Assembly (NCBI GenBank): GCA_024811115.1
Contig: JAKOGH010000008.1
Coordinates: 241,202 to 305,201, forward strand
Reading direction: 5' to 3'
Length of the DNA stretch: 64,000 nucleotides
Source: Terana coerulea
Taxonomy: Eukaryota > Basidiomycota > Agaricomycetes > Polyporales > Phanerochaetaceae
Positions 21,636 to 33,500 of the stretch are shown here, piece by piece (within the stretch, counting starts at the first letter, position 1; each line of letters starts with the position of its first letter). Made by a program: the position numbers and the translations under genes. The notes beneath the pieces are model-generated. The model searched no databases. It was not told where the DNA came from and saw only the letters and a list, made by a program, of their open reading frames with translations.

Positions 21636-23317
21636 TCATGAACGGAAAGAGGCCACGACGCGCACCTGGTGGGAGTTGAGATACGGGCTGGCGCCCATGT
21701 CCTCGTAGGAGTTCCGATCCTCAAAGTCGTCGCTCGTCCATTTCGGCGACGAGGGCACCACGGCGGGCAGGGGGACCGAGAGCACCGGGCACGAGGGCGG
21801 GTACTCCTCGTCCGAGTCCGACTGCGCGTCCCGGAGAAACTCCACGTTCGTGCGCGTCGCGAGGCTCTGGGGCACCCAGCGCAGTTTGGACGGCAGCTTC
21901 CCGCTCTCGTGCACCTCTGATATAATCGGGGCGTCGAATCCCACAGTGAACGAGGACGGGGACGTCGGATGCTCGGATGACGGGAAGATGCCATGCGTCC
22001 GGAGATGACGTTTCGCGTTCGACCGCACGGCGAAACTCTTTGTGCAGTTCGGGATCGGGCACTTGTACGCTGCAAACAGAAGAAGAAAACATGTCAGAAA
22101 ATCAACAGTCAGCCTCGTGTGCGACACCACGAAGGCAACACGACGTACGTTTCGCGCCAGAGTGCGAGTTCATGTGCGTCGCGAGCCCGCTCGGCCGCGG
22201 GAACCACTTCTGGCACACCGTGCACTGGTGCATCTTGGACTTTTTCGGGCAGCCGCCCTTGCCGCGGTCGGAGCCCATGCGCGGCGACGCGAGGGACGGG
22301 TCCATAGGCGGCGTCGGACTGCGCGCCTCGCGGCCGTCGCCGCCGCTCGCGGACATCGACCCAGCGGCCTCGTCCGCAAATGTTCGGCCTGGCGACTGGT
22401 ACGCCGGCGCGGTAGACGTCTGCGCCCGCGGACGGCAGGCTGCCCTCGGATTCATCGTCGTACTCGTCGCCGTCGTAGACAAGGGGCGGGACGACCGACG
22501 GATTCCCGGGCTCGCCCAGGCTGCCGTGGAGGCGGTGGTGGGATGAGTGCGCGGGCAGCGTCGGGCTGGAGGCAACGCGCCCAGGGAGCGCGGAGAGGAC
22601 GTCCTGCGTAGCCATGGCACCTGAGCGGGCTCTGCCAGGGGCGCTCGGAGCGCCCGAAAGCTGCGAGGAGAAGGCGGGGTGGGACTTGGAGTAGGAGCTG
22701 GAAGCGTGCGGGAGGCGGTCGTAGGACGCGGAGGACGAGTCGGCAAAGTCCTGCCAGGTGCCCGGCCCTCCTCTCAGCCCGCTGTCGGGGTGCGAGAGCA
22801 GGACTGGTGTGCTGCGGCGACTCGGTGAACTGGTACGACGCCAGCTCCTCCTCGGGCGAGTGCGATGTGCGCGAGGACAGGCTGCTGGTGGCGCCCGGGC
22901 TGTAGTAGCGCGAGGCGTACATGGTGGTGTAAGCCGTGTCCGAGGCGACGTGCGTGCGCTGGGAGGACTCGGGATAGGCGACGCCCTGGCTCGAGGCGGT
23001 GGTCGAGTAGTAGGCCTGTTCGAGCGGGGGGCCGTACTCGGAGTAGGGCGTGCTGTTGGGCGAGTCGTAGTCGGACTCGTGCTGGGAGCCGGTCGACCAG
23101 GATTGGCGTGACGCAAAGGACGTGAGGGTATCTCCGCCAGCACCGGCCAACAGCGAGGCGCTCGCGGGTGCCGAGGGAACGAGCCCGGCTGATAGCGTTG
23201 GCCTGTGGCGGCGTACTGATACTGGGGGTAGTACTGGTCGTCGAAGAGGGCACTGTTGAGGGACATGGGTGGGGAGGGGCGCGCGGGGGCAGACGCGTTG
23301 TACATGGTGCCGGGCAT
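21636..23317 (-). CDS. C2H2 zinc-finger transcription factor
   Basis: It is modelled from 23317 (MPGTMYNASAPARPSPPMSL), with a likely intron just upstream. A long Ser/Tyr/Pro-rich disordered region follows (QYYPQYQYAATGQRYQPGSF, SWSTGSQHESDYDSPNSTPY, HSPEEELASYQF). The DNA-binding part is at the C-terminal side: two adjacent C2H2 fingers, HQCTVCQKWFPRPSGLATHM (ending HMNSH) and, after an intron near 22085-22150, YKCPIPNCTKSFAVRSNAKR (ending HLRTH). A basic patch, GKGGCPKKSKM, precedes the fingers, and an acidic tail (SDSDEEYPP) may be an activation region. At least three single-base frame breaks are needed to read it through: a missing base at GGG 23175-23177, an extra base near 22801-22830 and an extra base at CCC 22425-22427. 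Target genes are unknown. Confidence 0.8.
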
Positions 23318-24305
23318 GGAGGGCGCGGCGGCGGGGGGCTGAAGGGAGCTGCAAGGGTGTGTCAGACGCGGCGCGCGGGGTATGTCGGCGCGGAGGAGAC
23401 TGACCAGCGGGCTGCGTTGGCGAGTTTGCAGAGGCAGGAGAGGGATGACGACGGAGGACGGTCAGGAGCGGAGGATGATATAGTGCTTGGGTCGTGGCCA
23501 GCTCGAGCTGGTCATGACTGGGGAATGAGCGGTTTGAAGGCAGAAGACGCAATTCATATAGAATCATATCAGTAAACGCACAAACGAAAACAAACCGGAC
23601 GGTGCCTTACCTGCCATAGACGGAGTTCAGATTCCATCTGTCTCGAACAACCCAAACTCCATCCGTCAACTGTCCAATCGGTCCCCGCCATCACAGATGC
23701 CCCCTCCCGTTCGAGACACCCTCCGCCGTTCCCGCAACACCGACGCCATCCAGCCTCGCACCGAGCCATCGCAGCCCCCACGCCGTGAAACGGCCCTCAA
23801 GAACATGCTCGCGGGCCCTGATGCCCCTCGGGGGCCCTCGATGGCCGTCGGCGGCTGCGCGCGCATCACCAACACGCTCGCAGATGAGAGTTTCCGGCTC
23901 GTTCATATCACGTCGTTGCTTGCTATTCCAGGGAGGTTGCCAGGGCGTTCTCACACTGCATTCCGACTCCGCGGCACGATCTCGCCCTACTCGGTATCTG
24001 TGTTTGAAGGCCAAAGATGGATTAAACTGCACAACACTCTGGAAGCTTTCCATACACCGTATAATCCCATCGCACATGCAGCCCTCCTCCCCACCGGCAA
24101 GCATCATGCTCGGCCTAACCTCCCCATTCACTGCACATGGCCGTCATTTGCCAGAAGCCGCAGAAGAGATCGGTTCTGCCCACAGATTGGCCTGATGTGT
24201 GCACAACCGGCCACATCACGATAAAGTTGGTGATTATGAGCACGCCACGCCCAATGACGACGGCGGCAAGTCGCTGACGACGAGCAAGAGTACCCCGCGG
24301 GGCGG
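23318..24305. other. Upstream region of the zinc-finger gene, no other gene recognised
   Basis: It sits between the stop of EXO1 (24306) and the start of the C2H2 gene (23317), both on the minus strand. A plus-strand open frame of 175 codons at 23697-24224 has no recognisable motif, and the same stretch is open on the minus strand. I treat both as chance. A long 5' leader and promoter are expected here. Confidence 0.4.
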
Positions 24306-27296
24306 CTACGCGGCGGCCATGTACCTGTGTCGCACATGAGCTCGTGCTCGTCCAGCCAGCTGCACAGTCACGCACCGAAACTCGGCCAGCCTGCTCTTCG
24401 CGTCCAGGATAATATCCTCTGCGCGCTCAGAGCCCGAAGACGACCCGGGCCGCGCGACATCGCTCTTGTTGCCTGCAGCCTTCTCTATCGCCCTGGCTTG
24501 AGGAAGGAAGGGCAAGCTTTTCCGATTCGCCGAGCGTGGATCCTGATGCTTAGCTGGACGCTTCGCGCTCGACGGGCGTGCCCGCGGAGGTTGGTGACGT
24601 CCATCCGGAGTGACTGTCGTCTCTCTTCGCCTCAGGGTCCCGAGTTTCTGACAACGCTGTCAGCTCTCGCGCACAAACACATGCGCGCGGGGCCACACAC
24701 CGATTGCTTGTTTGCGGGGATCGCCCCCGCGCACGCCCACCGTTCCCACCAGCCGTGAGCTATTCGGTCATTCCTCGTTGCTGAAGTTTGCCTCTCGATC
24801 TCGTCAGAATCAGCCGTCGTGTCATCGTAGCCGTCGCCCACGCAGACAACACGATGCTCTGAACTCTGCGGGGTCACCGGGTCGTTGGAGGACGGCTGAC
24901 TGGGCATGGACTCTTCATAACTCTCATCGATGTCGCTCGTACCGTCGCTCCAGTTCTCGAATATGCCTCGAAGATCAGGACCGAGGGCCCCTTGGCTGTC
25001 CGCGCGCCTCCGTTTCCCGGCCTTGGTAGGGGTCCCATGGACGAGCACATTGCCGGCAGAAGGAAATAGCGACTGCGCCATCCCCGGTTTGCTCGTGCTC
25101 GCCGCCCTGCCCCGTTTCCTCGAGGGCCCGGCGGGACTGGACAGCACGTCGGCACCGAAGTCGTCGTCAAATGACTTCGACCGCGCGACGCGCGGCCGCA
25201 CAGGCGAGGACAGCTCGGGCGAGTCCCATCGCGAGAAGGCAGGCGAAGGGGACATGTAGCCGTCTTCCTGCGTAACAGGGTCCGGCCCTTCGTCCATCGA
25301 TGTCTCGCTGCCCGCCTCCTCAACCTCGGGCGCAAGGCACGGGACGTTCTCCTTATTACGCCCAACGCGACCCAGGCCGGATGGCCCGGCGACGGACTCT
25401 GTATCCGACATGTCATGGTGAACGTGGTGGCCTCTAGGCTTGGACGAAGATGGCCCGCCGAAGAACTTCGAGGTGGTAGTACTCTGAGGCACGGGGCGAG
25501 TCGGAGTGCTCGGACGTTCGCGATCCTTCCGCTTCTGCCTCTGCGCCGCTATATCATAGTCCATCACCTCTACTAAGGTTCGCTTGCCGCTGGATTGGCC
25601 GACCACAGGGCGTGCGGTCTCAAGGCGTGCGGCGGTCGGAGTTGCAGCAGGTCGTGGTACGCTCCTGGGCCGAGTATCCACTTTCGACTTCGGAGCTGAA
25701 GTGGGAACTAGCTTTAGACAGCAATCATGGATGGGCGCAGTGGTAACTCACTGAAGAACGTTAGAATGCCTGCGGATTTGCCTTTCTCCGACATGACCAT
25801 CTTCTCCTTCCCTTTCTTCCTCACACCCGAACTTGTTTCGGTGCCCATGTTCAGAGGTAGCGGCTTGAGCGCTCTCGGGACAAAAGTCGGGTTGATGTCT
25901 TCCATGGGAAGCAAGGTTATAGGGCATGCATCTCCTTCTGCGACCTTCCTAGCTAGAGAAGGTTCAATGTATCTTTACGGTCAATAACACGTCAGATTCG
26001 CATCAACACGTAATGTGGTATCTGTTTCACCTTCCAACATACGCCTCGCTCTCCTCATCCCACTCTTCGTCATCAGGGATGGGTGTCAAATTGATCAGGA
26101 TTTGCTCCAGAGGGTCGTACACTCGCTGATGGAGGAACACCTTCTCTGCCAACCTGAAGGCTTCAAGGTATCCAGCGGGGACATTTTTCTTGCCTTCTAT
26201 CCGCAACATACGTACGACGTTGTCGACGGTGCCGTGTTTGCGAAGCAGAGCCCATGCCGTCTTCAGGCCGACACTTGAGATGCTGTGGAGATAGTCGCAC
26301 CCGCTGAGTATCGCCATGGCGCGAAACTGCACATCTGACCATCCGACCAGCGAGATGCCACCAACGGCGAGGGAGTCCGAGGCAAAGTCGGCGCGGCATA
26401 TCGAGATCACGGTGTGCTCGGCACTGTCGAGTTTGAGCAGCACATTCTTGCACCCAAACACGAGCAGGTCAGAGTCCTCGGTCAAGATGCCGTCGACGAG
26501 ACCGACTCGCTCGAGATAAGCCATCTGGGCGTCAGCTTCGTAGGGTGCGACGACGTAGGCCACGTTCTCTGCACGTAACGCCTGGAATGAAGTCATTGCA
26601 TGAGCAGCCTATGAGATAGCGGCGAGTTTGCAAACTCGCCTTGATGAGCTGGTATGCCATCTGCGGCGTGACATCAATGCACTTGGTGTAGAACTCGCGT
26701 GCTTGCTTGTGCTTTCCCTGAGCTGCAAGGGCGTTCGCGCGCGCAATGTTCTCGTCGCGTTTCTGCTTGCGGTCCGACTCCGTGCCCTTCTTCGCGGGCA
26801 GAGGCCCGCCATCAAAAACAATGTAGGGGGTAATGTTGTAGTGCCGCAGAAGCCTCACTCGGTGCATTGCATAGTCGACATATCTGTGAGGAGAAGAGGG
26901 TCAGAATCGCAGGGAAACCGGCACGGAGATGAAGGCCAATGGCGCATCCAGCTCCCAAGCACGGGCGTGCAGGCCCAGCCTAGACAGAGGCCTTATCCAA
27001 CCTCGATTTGCTTCGTGTATGGTTCTCTGCCTGTGTGCGCAACACATGACAGCAGCATGTATGCGACTTCACACACGACCGTCCGCCCTTCAACTCCGCC
27101 CCTAAGCACCCGCACCGCGAGAGAGAATCGCTCACCTATTAGTCTTCTTCCCTGTGACCAGCTCGGGCGCACAAGTGTAGGTGCCTCGATGTAACCAAAC
27201 ATAGGCGTCGACCGCGACTGTCTGGCCAGAATACTCCGAGAGATGCTTGTTGGCCTGAATCGGCTTGAGCAGAGGTAATAGGCCAGATATACCCAT
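24306..27296 (-). CDS. EXO1: Exonuclease 1 (5'-3' exonuclease, XPG/FEN1 family)
   Basis: It is a nuclear 5'-3' dsDNA exonuclease and flap nuclease for mismatch repair and end resection. Exon 1 (27296 downward) gives MGISGLLPLLKPIQANKHLS and GQTVAVDAYVWLHRGTYTC, the XPG-N domain with its catalytic Asp. A larger intron (about 26890-27135) leads to YVDYAMHRVRLLRHYNI, FDGGPLPAKKGTE and CIDVTPQMAYQLIK. The XPG-I domain follows: VAYVVAPYEADAQMAYLERV and GILTEDSDLLVFGCKNVLL, then SGCDYLHSISSVGLKTAW (helix-hairpin-helix). The C-terminal half is disordered and phosphorylatable. Its last part (ETTVTPDGRHQPPRARP, AKHQDPRSANRKSLPFLPQA) lies beyond a 58-nt intron (about 24655-24712), so the protein probably ends at 24306, not at the TGA at 24632. 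Intron 26582-26639 is GC-AG (AAG/GCGAGT). The frame is intact. Confidence 0.92.
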
Positions 27297-28551
27297 GCTA
27301 AGATGTGGCCGACGACGAAACTATAGTTCCGAGAGCATACGAAGCCGTTCGAGATATTGATGGTGGAGGTCAAAATGTGGGGTAATTCCAAAGAAATTCA
27401 CAGGATATTCACGCCTCCGCGGATCAGGTGGCTAAACAAACAAAGGCAAGCAACGCGGACGCGCCAGTCGCTTCGCGTCACCGCACCGCGATAGACGCCA
27501 GCGCTTTTCACTCAATGCTCATGTTCTCACTTGAGCATGACAAAGATGGTAAAAGATGGTATGTTGTGCGGAATGACGAGTGAATGTTCCGTCGATTTCT
27601 ATGTCCTCGGCTTGAGAAGCCTCTTTCTTCTCACCTTATCTCTTTCACAGACCAAGCTCAGCCAAGCTCGAGCGGAAAATTGTCGCAGAGACCATCCATA
27701 TGGGCTTTGTAGCGGCATTTGTGCAGGCTATATGTTCTACGCACGTAAAGGCTCGGGAGTTAGCGCAGAACGTGATTAGCTCGCGGACTCAATCGGAAAG
27801 GTTCGTCATGGCCTGGCGGGTAGTCCTGACGATCGTCCATAATTGTGCACGGTGAAATCCCTGACGCTACACACGTTTTCTCCGATGTGCACAGACTTCT
27901 TCTGATGAGCCCTGTCGCAGGCTGCGAGGTTATAGCTAAAATCTGGCCAGCGTAAGTTGCCGGGACAATTTCAGGGAAACCAACTGCTCCCCGTCGCGTC
28001 ATCCCACGCAGCAGGCAGGCTACGGGCAGCCTCGTTCCCGCCTCGCGTCATCGATATTCACTCCGTCATTACAAGGGCCTCGGGTCTGTGATATCTGCGC
28101 CTCCCCATACTTCCCCGCGCCGAACATGAATCGCGATAGCGGTATCCCCGCACGGTCCGCCACACGTCCCGCCGTGCGCCCGCACGCCGCGGGGAGCAGC
28201 CAGTCAGTCGGTGCGTCCGTGTCTCATGCTTCGTCAACGTACTCCGGGTACGCTGAGACATGCAGCAATGTACATGTGCATGACGCACGTTGCGAGCAAT
28301 GAGATAGCGAGCCAGCACTTGAGAAGATCCGGCGCGCACACCTCCGTGAACAACGACGAGAACGGGCTATGACGACGATCGCACAATCTTGGGCATGCAT
28401 CCGTAGAAGACTCTCAGCGGCTGAGATAGCCCTCACTCAGTCGTATCGGGTCGTTCGGCGAGGTATCATTCCTACGTGGCTATTGTTACACTTGTCCTAG
28501 CTACTATGGGTACATGATTATCAAGACATCCAACATGCGTTGCGCAGCTGT
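27297..28551. other. Intergenic region upstream of EXO1
   Basis: It holds the EXO1 promoter and the 3' flank of the dioxygenase gene. GC-rich GACGCG/CGCGTC-type boxes (GGACGCGCC, CTTCGCGTC, about 27455-27482) lie 160-190 bp upstream of the EXO1 start and resemble MBF sites found at DNA-repair genes. No gene is recognised. Confidence 0.4.
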
Positions 28552-29944
28552 TCACGCCACCGCGTTCTTAGCTCGCTCAGCAGCCCACTTCTCCCGAGCG
28601 AGTTTCGATTCGTTCTCTGGAACAAGCACAATGTCGAACTTGAGGAGTTTGAAGGAGCCACCGTTCGGGAAACCGCGCCTCTTGGCTTCGGCATCGTCCT
28701 TGACATCCTCAAGTTTCTACCAGGATCAAATCAGATAAATGCATTGGTTCGAGAGAGGACCCGAGACGTACAACAACAAGAGATTTCTTGACACCGAAAA
28801 CCGCGTCACTCGTAAGCCAAGCGTCGCCGTCAGGATACAACGCGGTGGTGAGCTTCTGGTGCCCTGGGGCTTCGATCATCAAGTGAAGATGGTTCGGACG
28901 CATGTTGTGGCGACCAAGGGACGTGAGCAATTCACCGACGGGCCCCTACGGAGATGGGTATCATTATTGGACGTCGCAAGACCAGATGACTTGGCACTCA
29001 CGTCGCCCGGAATAGGGTATGGCACGGGAACGACCGCTCGATAACCGTACGCTCCGTCTGGCCCTGAGCGCACCCGGCCTCTGCAATCTGGTTTCTCCCG
29101 ATCCTCGTATTGAGTATCATACGTTCCTAGTAATACCATGAATCTGGCTGCACAAAATGGGAGGACAAGCTTACTTACCGTTGCCGTCTGTCTCCCAGGT
29201 TTCGATGACTGCTCCCTCGATGGGTTTACCGTCTGTCGACAGAACACGACCCTCAACAAACATGTAATCGCCTTTGCCCTCCGATGCAATCGATTCGCCG
29301 AAGCCCACTGTGTACAGTTAGGTACGTGCTCCGTAGTCTGCGCTCGTGTGCTTACCGTCGGGAGAATCATCTGTAAAGAACGGCCCAAGCACACTACTCT
29401 CAGTAGCTCCGTTCACGGGTGGGTTGTTCAAAGCGTCCACCAGAGCCGATACGCCCAAAGTGTCGGACAATAGGATGAATTCCTGGCGGATGGACGTGCA
29501 TGTCTTCCCGGTCTGCGTGAGGAAATGAATGGCGGTCATCCATTCTTCTGTTGTAATACTGTTGGTATCAATGGTCGATATTGGATCAACACCACATGGG
29601 ATTCACAGATAATTGTACGCACCTGGTTTCCGTAACGAACTGGTGCAGGTGTCGCACAAGGTTCTTGAAGATGAACTTCCTTCGACTATAATAACGACAT
29701 CAGGAATCATTGACAGTCATTGTAGCAAAATAATGCCGCACTCGTCAGGTGTCAAGTCTACCAGCTTGAGCATGTTCGACGTGATGGTCTCCGGGCTCTC
29801 TGGGTACTACGACAATACCAGTGTTAGCGACTGTGTCGTTCTGCCTGTACATGTCTAACTCACCGGCAGCTCGAATGGCGGAGGTGCGAGGCCGTTGGCC
29901 TTGGCTATCTTTTCGGTTGGCTCGTTGGGGGCGGGTCCAGCCAT
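28552..29944 (-). CDS. Intradiol ring-cleavage dioxygenase (catechol/hydroxyquinol 1,2-dioxygenase)
   Basis: It opens catechol or hydroxyquinol between the two hydroxyls using Fe(III), feeding aromatic (lignin-derived) carbon to the 3-oxoadipate route. The start is MAGPAPNEPTEKIAKANGL. The N-terminal helical dimer domain follows through several short exons (YPESPETITSNMLKLVDLTP, RRKFIFKNLVRHLHQFVTET, EEWMTAIHFLTQTGKTCTSI, RQEFILLSDTLGVSALVDAL). The catalytic beta core has SSVLGPFFTDDSPD, GAVIETWETDGNGTYDTQY, GPDGAYGYRAVVPVPYPIP (iron-ligand Tyr in YPIP), GRHNMRPNHLHLMIEAPG (the two iron-ligand His) and DAVFGVKKSLVV. It ends LAREKWAAERAKNAVA. At least seven introns, all GT-AG where resolved. 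There is no signal peptide, so it is cytosolic. The frame is intact. Which diol is preferred cannot be told from sequence alone. Confidence 0.9.
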
Positions 29945-30548
29945 GTCGAGGTGTTCGACTAGGGTGAAGCGGGGAGGTGTCTGTAGGATCTGGTGGGTTC
30001 ACCACAACGTTGAGACTCCACTAACTGCCGCTTGCGCCAGTATTTATCGGGTCTCCCCTCCATTGCGATGATTTAGAGTGCGAGAATCTCTAACCCATAA
30101 ACGGAGGTCACATTATCACTTTAGCAATCACCATGACCGTCTAACGCCTGCTTTTGCGCTCTAGACACGACCGTCGGAGGTCATCCCTGGAGGTACGGGA
30201 GTCTGGTGTGGGTCGCAGGTGCATTTATGGTCTTTATATAAGACAGAATGTCGAACGGTATCAGGAAGATGAGGTCGGAGGTGGTGGTTTACGCCGGGAG
30301 ACCTCGTAAAGCTGACCAAACTACGCACAGGACTCCCGGCTCGGGGCGGCGTCAGTGCACACACGGGCCGAGACTCGAGAGCCAACAGCGCATCAGCGCC
30401 CAGGTTGCCCCTTCGCGGCAAGCGCTGACTGTGCTCACGACCACCAGTGCTATGCACTGCTTGATGACTTTCGAACTCTCCAGTTTCTCTGTATGATCCT
30501 CGATTCGGCTCTTGGCTCGTGCTCGTAACGCGCTACGACTCGACGGCT
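29945..30548. promoter_or_regulatory. Divergent promoter region between the dioxygenase and UNC80-like genes
   Basis: The two genes are transcribed away from each other with about 600 bp between their start codons. TATTTATCGGG (30038-30049) on the dioxygenase side and TCTTTATATAAGAC (30231-30244) are TATA-like. No gene is seen inside. Confidence 0.4.
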
Positions 30549-33500
30549 ATGCCCCCGCGGTCAGACACCCCCAAAAAACCGTCTGGAGGCAGACCAATCC
30601 CGAAACGCCTGTTCTCGTTCGACTCGTTGCGCAAGGAGCGTAGCGGCTCTGGAGTAGACGACAATGACAGTATTGCAGAGAAGAGCGTACTTGGCACGGT
30701 GCAGAAGGAGAAGACCATCTCGGAGGACCCTGACGACCCTTTTGTAGACCAAGCGCAATGGACCGAGAAGCACCTCGTTACGTCTCCCGAGATGCAAGAT
30801 ACCCATGAAGGCGCGTTTAGGGTGAAGCAGAGAGCTTCAAAAGGTGCCCCTGCACCCCTTGACCTGAGCAAACCACAAGCACTCGCGTCTGAAGGGGCTC
30901 CTCCTGCGTCTCCTTCGAAGCGTCGGTGGCAGACCATACGATACCATGTACTCCCTTCAATGTCGAGCAGCGCATCCGTTGCTTCTATGCCCACCTCCCC
31001 TCCCCCCGACTCATCATCCCAAATTGACAGGCCCTCGACACCGAAGTTCCGGCTAGGAGGCCCAAGGAAAGTGTTTCGGCAGGTGGTGGAAATCGCGCAC
31101 ACTCAGGTGCGGGACGAGCACAGGCAGTTCACAGAGTCCATTTGGACAGCATGTTGGGCGGCGCGCTTTGGCGATGTCGCTTCTCGTCCGCCGCCCGAAC
31201 GAGAGGGGACACTGGGCAACGTCGGGTCTTCCCTACACCTCCCGTTCTTGGCATCTACCTCTTCCCTGTCAATTCCTGCGAGCTCCTCTATATCCGCGTT
31301 CCAGACGGGACTTAAGGGGGCTGGCTTACGAAGACCGCCGTCCCTGCAATCTGTGGCCACATCAGGTGGTGGCTCTGGTCCCTCTTTGAATGAACTTCGC
31401 GTAGCTGTTATGCGCCCACAACCGAATGCTCCTCGATATCTACCGCTTGAGAATTTTGTACTCTCCGCGTTGCTCATTCCCTTCCTGTCACCTACCACGT
31501 ACTCAGAAGCAGAGGGCGAACAAGGGTTGGCGGTGGAAATCGTCGAGCATATAGCGAGAATATGGGAAGCGCCTGCGAACGAGGTGCGTACTGCTCATAT
31601 CTCATTCACAGCCGTTTCTGAACTTGGACCTTTATCAGAGCTACGTTGAGCGCTGTATCTGGTGCTGTAAAGCCGCAACACTGCCTTCGGCGTCCAGGAT
31701 GCGAATTTTGGGGACCTTGTCGCACGTTCTATTCTCTAGGGAAAGTAGGCTCACAGCCGATAGCCCTCTCATACTGCAGACTCTACTACAAGCCCTCGTC
31801 ATGCTGAAATACAATCTCTCGCTGTCCATCTCTGCGATACATGAAGTACAATCTATAGCTGGATATCTCTCAGCCGTCCAAGGCGGAAGCTGCGGTGAGC
31901 TCGCAGCCGCCGAAGTAGAGAAGGAATACGGAGCTCGCTTCTCCGACAATGACAGCGAAACCGTCATCCGTGAGGCTATAATCGCCGAAAGTCTTGTTAC
32001 TTGCTTGGAGATCGGTCCAACCGGCAGTCGACAGTTCATTCTCGAGACACTCGTGGAGGTCAGTAGACTGAGCCTCCGAGTCCGCACAACGCAACTGACG
32101 TAAACGCGTAGTGGTGGTCAACACCGGAGCCAAATACCACGTTCTCTCCACTCTTGGGTTGCATCCATTGGCGAAAGCTGAAGCGGTTCCTCTCGGCTAC
32201 GGCAACCATGCTGACGGACCCGTCTGAGGACTCTGACGTCCTCGCTGAGATTATGATACCCCTTCTTCGCACGCGCATCATTCCTGAGATAGAAGGTCTT
32301 CGCGGGGAAGAGTCTGTGGAGATTCGTGTCCAGGCCATGCATCTGATCCTACAACTATTGTGCATTGGAGAAGGCAGCGCACGGGAATATCTCTTGATGC
32401 ATGTCAGCAACTGGTACTCAAAGCAAACACCATGGAAAAGCAGTATTGAGGTCGTATTGGAGGATCTCGTAAGATCACTATTCAAGCAGCGTGACCAGTT
32501 GCTAATGAGGCTTGCTTCAATCAATTAGATATCACACATGGACTGGCCTACAATTCTACGCATTGTCCCGACCGTGGTTGGGATGTTACCAAACGATTTG
32601 CAAGTGCCCCTAATATCACTCATTCTGATACATCTGAACAAGGTGAACCATATCTTTGTTCTCATCCTTCATTGTGGACTGATCAGACACCTAAGCGTCT
32701 AGTGAACGATCCTCCTGAAACGCCTTCTCCACTCTTGTCAAGATTTTTGGATTCTGTATCAAGAGGATATCCGAAACTCTTCTACAAGCCTCTGTTTGCC
32801 TGTGCCGCGGCGAGCAAGGATGCTACTGTCGTCAATCAGCTGTGCATCATCAACGCGCTGTCGAAGTTCCTTCCTGACCTGTTTACGAGGGATCCAGACA
32901 TGATTTGTGTCGCGCTGGCCAACGAAGCGGCAACCTCTACCTCTGGCTCTAGCGAAACGAACCGACCATGGGGTGTTCCTCGCATCGGGCAAGCAGCACT
33001 GGTCGTGGAGCTAATTCACAGACTTCAGGCTGTCCATCATCTGAAGGACCTGTCCATTGTAAGCGGGCCCCATCAATTTGTGCCTCATGATTACCACAAT
33101 TAATGGCATGTATAGTCCGCATCTTACATCAAATTCGCCTCAGCGCTGGAGCTCAGGCTGGGTGTGGCACTTGAGGCCAAAGTAAGCTCTCTTAGTTGGA
33201 TATGATGTGTTCAGAACTAACGCAAGCGACTAGGAAAAGAGCCTCTCGATACCGCTCTCGCTCCGAACCTTATTTTGCGCTTTATTCCGGGAAATACGGC
33301 TGGTCACTAGATCCTTAAAACCGTGAGTCCGGAATGCGAAGTGCTTGTAATCAATGCTTATCTCGCTATCGCAGTGCGACTTGGCTCACGTCTGTCATCG
33401 ACTGGACGCGGTACTGGCAGGATCTACCGACGAACGAAGCAGTCGAGCATGAAGTGGTACTCACCCTACGTAGGGTGGAAGTGGTCTACGCTCAAGCTGA

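Noticed and set aside
22109..23317. 402-codon open frame on the minus strand read as one protein
   Set aside because: Its middle and end are rich in Arg/Pro/Ala typical of a wrong frame; conserved zinc-finger sequence lies in another frame, so it mixes true and shifted segments.
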